The notes below the pieces were generated by a model, which ran no database searches, was not told the origin of the DNA, and saw only the letters and a program-made list of their open reading frames with translations. Shown here piece after piece: positions 23,580-27,979 of a stretch of 27,979 nt of DNA. The position numbers and the translations under genes are program-made. Location of the stretch: the NCBI GenBank assembly GCA_021296435.1, contig JAGWAK010000001.1:1-27979 (forward strand), in the 5' to 3' direction. The stretch is from Acidimicrobiia bacterium (lineage in GTDB: Bacteria; Actinomycetota; Acidimicrobiia; Acidimicrobiales; CATQHL01). How positions within the stretch are numbered: position 1 is the stretch's first letter; every line of letters starts with the position of its first letter.

Positions 23580-24380
23580 GTGCCTGAACTGCCCGAGGTC
23601 GAGACGATCCGCCGCCAACTGGAGCCGCGGCTCCTGCGGCGACGAATCACCGAGGCGGCCGGCCACCCCAGCGAGAAGTTCCTGCCCGCACGGGAAGTCA
23701 CCGGGGCGACCGTCGAGGGTGTCGACCGGCGAGGCAAGTACCTGATCATCGCGCTGGGCGACGGCCGCGAGATGGTGCTGCACCTCGGCATGACCGGGAG
23801 GCTGCAATTCGCCGCCGCCGCCCCGCCGAGCGACCGCTACGTGCGGGCCTGGTGGGGTCTCGACGACGGGGCGGCATTGGAGTTGCACGACGTGCGCCGA
23901 TTCGGGAGGGTGCGGGTCGTGCCGGCGGGGTGCTACGACACCATTCCCACGCTGGCACAGCTGGGACCCGAGCCGCTCGGCGAGGGGTTCAGCCCCGAGG
24001 GACTCTGGGCGGCACTGCGCCGGAGCAGGCGGAAGGTCAAGACCCAACTGCTGAGCCAGCGCCCCGTGGCCGGGCTCGGCAACATCTACGCCGACGAGGC
24101 GCTGTGGCGATCCGGCATCAACCCCGCCAAGCGCCGGATCACCCGGGCGGAGGCTGCGGCCCTGCATGCCGCCATCGGGGACGTGCTGCGCCAGGCCATC
24201 TTCCACCGCGGCACGACCTTCCGCGACTACCGCACGCTGCTGGGGTCCGGCGGCGACAATTTCGCCCACCTGGACTGCTACGGCCGCCGCGGCGAGCCCT
24301 GCCGCCGTTGCGGGTGCGAGCTGCGCAGCCGTCCCATCGACGCCCGCACCACCACGTACTGCCCGGGCTGCCAACGCTGA
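23580..24380 (+). CDS. mutM: Formamidopyrimidine-DNA glycosylase (Fpg/MutM)
   Basis: 266 residues. It begins PELPEVET, with catalytic Pro2 and Glu3 after removal of the initiator. GKYL carries the conserved Lys, and HLGMTGRL and LPPVAGLGNIYADE-type segments (here RPVAGLGNIYADEALW) follow. A C-terminal C4 zinc finger ends the protein (CRRCGC, then YCPGC). It excises 8-oxoguanine and formamidopyrimidines and nicks the strand. Preferred over Nei because the full PELPEVET start and the spacing of the finger fit Fpg. It starts with GTG, 39 bases after the RecB-family gene, and is followed by a terminator-like hairpin. Confidence 0.93.
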   Translation: MPELPEVETIRRQLEPRLLRRRITEAAGHPSEKFLPAREVTGATVEGVDRRGKYLIIALGDGREMVLHLGMTGRLQFAAAAPPSDRYVRAWWGLDDGAALELHDVRRFGRVRVVPAGCYDTIPTLAQLGPEPLGEGFSPEGLWAALRRSRRKVKTQLLSQRPVAGLGNIYADEALWRSGINPAKRRITRAEAAALHAAIGDVLRQAIFHRGTTFRDYRTLLGSGGDNFAHLDCYGRRGEPCRRCGCELRSRPIDARTTTYCPGCQR

Positions 24381-24385
24381 ACGAA

Positions 24386-24406
24386 CACCGGCGCCGGGTG
24401 CTTTGT
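24386..24406 (+). terminator. Terminator-like hairpin after mutM
   Basis: CACCGG (24386-24391) pairs with CCGGGTG (24394-24400, one bulged G), followed by CTTTGT. It starts 5 bases after the mutM stop. It would separate mutM from selD. Confidence 0.4.
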
Positions 24407-24536
24407 CCGTGACGGCCGAAGGGGGCACCGCGGTTGGGACATGGGCCAGTACGGCCGCGGCGGGTGACGAGAACTAGCGTTGGCGGCGGCGGGGCATCCC
24501 GCCATGACCCGATACGAGACACGACACAACTTCCCC

Positions 24537-25595
24537 ATGACTCACCGCCTGACGCAGTACAGCCACGGCGCGGGTTGAGCCGGCAAGCTCGGTCCCGGTG
24601 ACCTGGCGCAGGTCCTGCGCTCGCTGCCAACGCACACTCACCCCGATTTGCTGATCGGTACCGGAGACGACGCCGCCGTGTGGCGCCGGCCGGACGGGCG
24701 CGCCCTGGTGTCGACAGTGGACTTCTTCCCGCCGGTGGTCGATGATGCCGAGACGTGGGGCCGGATCGCCGCCGCCAATGCGGCCAGTGACGTCTACGCC
24801 ATGGGCGGGCGCCCACTGTTCGCTCTCAACCTCGTGGTGTGGCCGCAGGATCGCCTCCCGCTGGAACTGCTGGGAGCGGTACTGCGCGGCGGCGCGGCGA
24901 CGGCCCAGGAGGGCGGCTGGCAGGTGGTCGGCGGCCACACGACCGAGGGACCCGAGCCGGTGTACGGGCAAGCGGTGACCGGTGAGGTGCCCCCCGACCG
25001 GCTGATGCGCGGCGCGGTTGCCGAAGCGGGCCGCAGCCTCGTCCTCACCAAGCCTCTCGGCACCGGCATCATCACGACCGCGCACAAGCTCCTGGCGCCC
25101 GGCGACCCCACTCTCCCGGCGAGTGCGTTCGGGGCCGCAGTCGCCGAGATGTGCCGGCTGAACGCGAAGGCGTCGGAGTTGGCCGTCGAGGCGAGGGTCA
25201 CCGCTGCGACCGACGTGACCGGATTCGGCCTGCTCGGACACCTGCAGGAGATGTGCGCGGCCAGCGGGACCGGCGCGACGCTGCTCACCGACGAGGTCCC
25301 GCTGCTGCCCGAGGTCAGGTCCCTCGCCTCAGCTGGGTACGTCCCCGGCGGGACCGGCCGCAACCTCGCAGCCGTCGGTCGGCACCTCCGCTTCCGGTCC
25401 GACGAACCCGACGCGGTGCTCCTGAACATCCTGGCCGACCCGCAAACCTCCGGCGGCCTGCTCCTGGCGTGCGCGCCCGGCTCCGCCGGGGACCTCGTGA
25501 GCGCCCTCACCGCAGCCGGGCACATCGCCGCCATCATCGGTGAGACCACCGGCTCGGTGCCTGCTGGGGAGATCGAGTTGGTCCTGGAGTCGTGA
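24537..25595 (+). CDS. selD: Selenide, water dikinase SelD, with in-frame TGA as selenocysteine 14
   Basis: 352 residues when the TGA at 24576-24578 is read as selenocysteine. The N-terminus reads LTQYSHGAG-Sec-AGK. In Escherichia coli SelD the same segment is LTQYSHGAGCGCK, whose first Cys (17) and Lys (20) are catalytic. Here they are Sec14 and Lys17. After it come GTGDDAAVW, VSTVDFFPP, AAANAASDVYAMGG, GGHTTEGPEPVYGQAVTG, ATDVTGFGLLGHL and DPQTSGGLL, all normal. It makes selenophosphate from selenide and ATP for Sec-tRNA and seleno-uridine synthesis. No Shine-Dalgarno is clear. An in-frame ATG at 24504 is an alternative start. A plain gene caller would begin near 24648 and lose the active site. 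The GTG of the PlsY-like gene overlaps its stop. Confidence 0.92.
24606..24620 (+). promoter_or_regulatory. Candidate bacterial SECIS hairpin for selD
   Basis: gcgcag (24606-24611) and ctgcgc (24615-24620) form a perfect stem with loop GTC, or a looser stem with loop AGGTCCT. The apical loop lies about 31-34 bases after the TGA. It begins with A/G and contains AGGTC, resembling the E. coli fdhF loop AGGUCU bound by SelB. Confidence 0.5.
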
Positions 25596-26362
25596 TCCAC
25601 TGCGGCGAGGGGCCGGCTGCGTCGCCCGGTACGGCGGGAAGCCCCCGTCGCCGCACCACCGCCCCTCGCCCCGCGGTCTCCGTGGCGGTCGTCTTGGCGG
25701 TCGGCGTCGTCGTGCTGTCGGCGACCTCGCTGCTCGTGACCCAGGACTACCTCGCCGCACAGGGAGCCCGCGTTGTGATCGTCTCCTTCGCGCTGGGGGC
25801 GATCCCGTTCTCCAACCTCCTGGCACAGTCGGTCGCAAGAACGGATCTGCGGTCGGTGGGCAGCGGCACCGTGTCGGGTACTGCGCTGTACCGCGTGGCC
25901 GGCTTCGCTCCCCTCGCGATCGGCGGACTCTTCGACGTCGCCAAGGCGGTGCCCGGGGTCCTCGCCGCGGGTTCGGCTCCCGTCGTGAGCGCCCTGGCGG
26001 CGGGAGCGGCGGTCGCCGGGCACAACTGGTCGCCGTTCCTGCGTGGCGCCGGCGGGCGCGGTGTGTCACCCGCCATGGGAGCGCTGGCGGTCGTCTACTG
26101 GCCCGGGGCGGTTCTGCTGCTGGCCGGGCTGGCAATCGGGAGGGTGATGCGCCAGACCGGGCTGGTGTCCTTCGCCGCAATGGTGGCTCTGCCGCTGCTG
26201 GCGCTGTCGTGGGGCGGGCGCGACGCCGCGCTGGCGGGGGCGGTGGTGGTGGCACCGATGCTGCTCAAGCGACTCACCGCAAACAACACCATGCCCCCCA
26301 CAGGCCGGCGGGTGCGCGTCGCGCTGCAGCGCCTGGCATGCGACAACGACGGTGCGCCATGA
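25592..26362 (+). CDS. Divergent PlsY-like glycerol-3-phosphate acyltransferase
   Basis: 256 residues, an integral membrane protein with several hydrophobic spans from about residue 30. Motif 1 reads GSGTVSGTALYRVAG (90-104), against GSGNxGxTNxxR in PlsY. The essential Ser91 and Arg101 keep their spacing, but both Asn are changed. Motif 2 is LFDVAKAVPGVLAA (113-126), with KA where KG is usual. Motif 3 is GHNWSPFLRGAGGRGVSPAMG (143-163), with His144 kept. PlsY makes lysophosphatidic acid from acyl-phosphate and glycerol-3-phosphate. The altered motifs mean another acyl acceptor or lost activity is possible. The GTG start overlaps the selD stop (GTGA). The first 30 residues are hydrophilic, so the true start may be later. 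An MFS transporter follows after 40 bases. Confidence 0.72.
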   Translation: MIHCGEGPAASPGTAGSPRRRTTAPRPAVSVAVVLAVGVVVLSATSLLVTQDYLAAQGARVVIVSFALGAIPFSNLLAQSVARTDLRSVGSGTVSGTALYRVAGFAPLAIGGLFDVAKAVPGVLAAGSAPVVSALAAGAAVAGHNWSPFLRGAGGRGVSPAMGALAVVYWPGAVLLLAGLAIGRVMRQTGLVSFAAMVALPLLALSWGGRDAALAGAVVVAPMLLKRLTANNTMPPTGRRVRVALQRLACDNDGAP

Positions 26363-26402
26363 GACCGGGGCGCTGTAGCACCGTGACCGCCGGGCCGACG
26401 CC

Positions 26403-27656
26403 GTGAGCTCGCTGCGACGCGTGCTCGGCGGCGCTGACTTCCGGCGCCTGCTCATCGGCCAGGGAGTCTCGGGCCTGGGTGACTGGATGGCCACATTCGC
26501 ACTCATGGCGCTGGCCTGGGAGGTGACGTCCTCGACGAGCGCCGTGGGCGGCATCTTGACGCTGCGGCTGCTGCCGGCTGCCCTCGGCGGCACGGTGGCC
26601 GCCCGGGTGTCCCTGCGCTGGGACCGGCGCCGCACCATGCTGGCGACGGACCTCCTGCGCATGGGGATCGTGGCGATCATTCCCCTCATCGCCCAGCTCT
26701 GGTGGATCTACCTGTGGGCGTTCGTCCTGGAGGCGGCGAGCGTCATCTTCCTGTCCGCTCGCGACGCCGCCGTCCCGGATCTCGCCGAAGCCAACGACCT
26801 CCCCACCGCAAACAGTCTGATGCTTGGCTCGTCGTTCGGCAGCATCCCCATCGGCGCGGGCGCCTTCGCCGTCCTGACGCTGCTGCCGTTCGCCGACGAG
26901 GGCTGGCTGGCCTCGCGCCCGCACGCCACCGTGTTCTGGATCGACGCCTTGACGTACCTCGCCTCGGCTGCGCTCATCGCCCGTATGGCGCCCCTGAAGA
27001 AGCCGACCGGCATCGTGGCCGCCGGATCCAGTACGGGACGCCTGCGAGATGCCGCGCACATTCCTCTCGTCCGGTCGGTGATGCCCGCGGCCGCCGCGGT
27101 GGCACTCGGGCTCGGAGCCCTATTCTCCCTGGGACTGAGCCTGGTACTCGTGGAACTGGCGGCATCGAACCTGGAATTCGGGGTGCTGATCGCCATCTTC
27201 GGCGTGGGGGCGGGAGCCGGCCTGATCATCGTCACCCGACTCGCGCTCCCGCTGATGCAGATGACCCGCTACGGCACCCTCACCATGGGCGCCCTCGTGG
27301 CCTGCATGAGCCTCAGCCCCGTGCTCTGGCTGACCTACCTGGGTGCGTTCGGCTTCGGCCTGGCAGCAACGGTGGCGCTCACGTCGGGCATGACAGCCCT
27401 GCAGTCCGGCACCACCGAGATAGAACGCGGCCTCGCGTTCGCCGCCTTCCACATGGTCATCCGGATGGCCTTGGGGCTCGCCGCCGTGGTGGCCGGTGCG
27501 ATCCGCGACGCTCTCGCCGAGGTGACGATCTTCGATTTCTGGACGCTCAGCGGGACCCGGCTCGTTCTCCTGGCTTCAGGAATCCTCGTCGTGGGCAGCG
27601 CTGCGGCGGTCCGCGCCGGATCGTCCGAAGATCCGGATACGAATAACGCCTCGTGA
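26403..27656 (+). CDS. Major facilitator superfamily transporter
   Basis: 417 residues with about 12 hydrophobic segments. It begins FRRLLIGQGVSGLGDWMATFALMALAWEV, typical of the MFS_3 group. The cytoplasmic loop 2-3 motif reads SLRWDRRRTM, and a central loop lies near residues 195-215. The substrate is not recognisable. Family members export siderophores, drugs or macrolides, and the lysophospholipid transporter LplT is also an MFS protein. Its place between a PlsY-like acyltransferase and a DegV/FakB-like protein makes a lipid-related substrate conceivable, as inference. GTG start, 40 bases after the PlsY-like stop, without a clear Shine-Dalgarno. Confidence 0.82.
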   Translation: MSSLRRVLGGADFRRLLIGQGVSGLGDWMATFALMALAWEVTSSTSAVGGILTLRLLPAALGGTVAARVSLRWDRRRTMLATDLLRMGIVAIIPLIAQLWWIYLWAFVLEAASVIFLSARDAAVPDLAEANDLPTANSLMLGSSFGSIPIGAGAFAVLTLLPFADEGWLASRPHATVFWIDALTYLASAALIARMAPLKKPTGIVAAGSSTGRLRDAAHIPLVRSVMPAAAAVALGLGALFSLGLSLVLVELAASNLEFGVLIAIFGVGAGAGLIIVTRLALPLMQMTRYGTLTMGALVACMSLSPVLWLTYLGAFGFGLAATVALTSGMTALQSGTTEIERGLAFAAFHMVIRMALGLAAVVAGAIRDALAEVTIFDFWTLSGTRLVLLASGILVVGSAAAVRAGSSEDPDTNNAS

Positions 27657-27726
27657 CCGTCCAGAGAAGCACTGCAGCGACCGGGCGCGCCCGCCTGCCG
27701 GGCGTCTCGGGGCCGGCGTTGATGGC

Positions 27727-27979
27727 GTGACGGTCGCGGTCGTCACCGACAGCGCCGCGGCACTCCCGCCGGCAATGCAACGGGAACTGGACGTCAGCGT
27801 CGTGCCGATCCTGCTCACTGTCGACGGCAAGGAGATCGCGGATGACGCCCTGGGGCCGCACGAACTCCTCGCCGCAGGCTCGCTGAGTACCGCGGCGCCG
27901 AGCGCCGGCGCATTCGCCCGCGCCGTGCGCGAGCGCCAGAGTCCCGACGGCGTGCTGGTGCTGACCCTCTCGGACAAGC
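27727..27979 (+). CDS. DegV/FakB-family fatty-acid-binding protein, 3' end cut by window edge
   Basis: 84 codons are visible. The start TVAVVTDSAAALP carries the TDS signature of DegV proteins. LDVSVVPILLTVDGKEI and LSTAAPSAGAFARAV follow, matching the family's first domain. DegV proteins bind fatty acids; those acting as FakB present the acyl chain to FakA for phosphorylation, giving the acyl-phosphate that PlsX/PlsY use. The GTG at 27727 is chosen because conserved sequence starts one codon later. No clear Shine-Dalgarno is present. The 70-base gap from the MFS gene holds GC-rich stems (gcccg/cgggc at 27689-27703). FakB-type function is inferred. Confidence 0.82.
   Translation, partial: MTVAVVTDSAAALPPAMQRELDVSVVPILLTVDGKEIADDALGPHELLAAGSLSTAAPSAGAFARAVRERQSPDGVLVLTLSDK

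Noticed and set aside
24381..24536. tRNA-Sec gene or extra small gene between mutM and selD
   Set aside because: No TCA anticodon arm, long variable arm or cloverleaf could be drawn, and no short protein frame with a start signal is convincing.
24576..24578. selD as a pseudogene with a nonsense codon
   Set aside because: The stop is exactly at the catalytic Cys/Sec position, the remaining sequence is intact, and a SECIS-like hairpin follows, so recoding is the simpler explanation.

Overview
The window is very GC-rich, densely coded DNA, most likely from an actinomycete-related bacterium and plausibly class Acidimicrobiia. This placement is an inference. It rests on a 32-residue bS22-type ribosomal protein, a split XdhC, CO-dehydrogenase-type genes, a two-domain Rpf-like protein, GTG starts and TANNNT-like -10 elements. 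No mobile element, rRNA or cas gene is visible.

Layout: (1) Positions 1-5492, minus strand, hold a molybdenum-hydroxylase module read right to left. It runs 2Fe-2S subunit (CoxS), FAD subunit (CoxM), MoxR ATPase (CoxD), VWA protein (CoxE), XdhC N-half, XdhC C-half and a MobA-like nucleotidyltransferase cut by the left edge. The catalytic subunit CoxL is not present. The two larger gaps in this module carry short direct repeats. (2) Positions 5633-15853, minus strand, hold a conserved housekeeping block: tRNA-Gln(TTG), glmU, prs, rplY, pth, mfd, mazG, eno and an ftsB-like gene, many overlapping by 4 bases. The GlmU has lost almost all of its acetyltransferase half. (3) bS22 lies at 15944-16042 on plus. 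Positions 16051-22478, minus, hold DUF192, rsmI, metG, tatD, an Rpf-like gene, rsmA and ispE, the familiar metS-tatD-rpf-ksgA-ispE order. (4) Positions 22611 to the right edge, plus, hold a RecB-family nuclease, fpg, selD with an in-frame TGA at its active-site position, a divergent PlsY-like acyltransferase, an MFS transporter and the start of a DegV-family gene.

How the genes fit together: block 1 makes and matures a molybdopterin enzyme of the CO dehydrogenase/xanthine oxidase family (electron-transfer subunits, MoxR/VWA maturation pair, XdhC and MobA-like cofactor proteins). Blocks 2 and 3 serve cell-wall precursor, nucleotide, translation, rRNA modification and transcription-coupled repair functions. 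Block 4 couples DNA repair (nuclease and Fpg) to selenium use and a possible fatty-acid/lysophospholipid module (DegV/FakB-like, PlsY-like, MFS).

Most notable: SelD reads as a selenoprotein that a normal gene caller would truncate, with a candidate bacterial SECIS hairpin downstream of the TGA. GlmU is truncated with no room for its missing domain. The first Rpf domain has Gln in place of the catalytic Glu. Two unrelated 37-41 bp direct-repeat pairs share the same layout, each with one copy over a stop codon and a 72-75 bp period. An 18-bp tandem repeat at the mfd start carries serial start codons. No intergenic stretch exceeds 300 bases.
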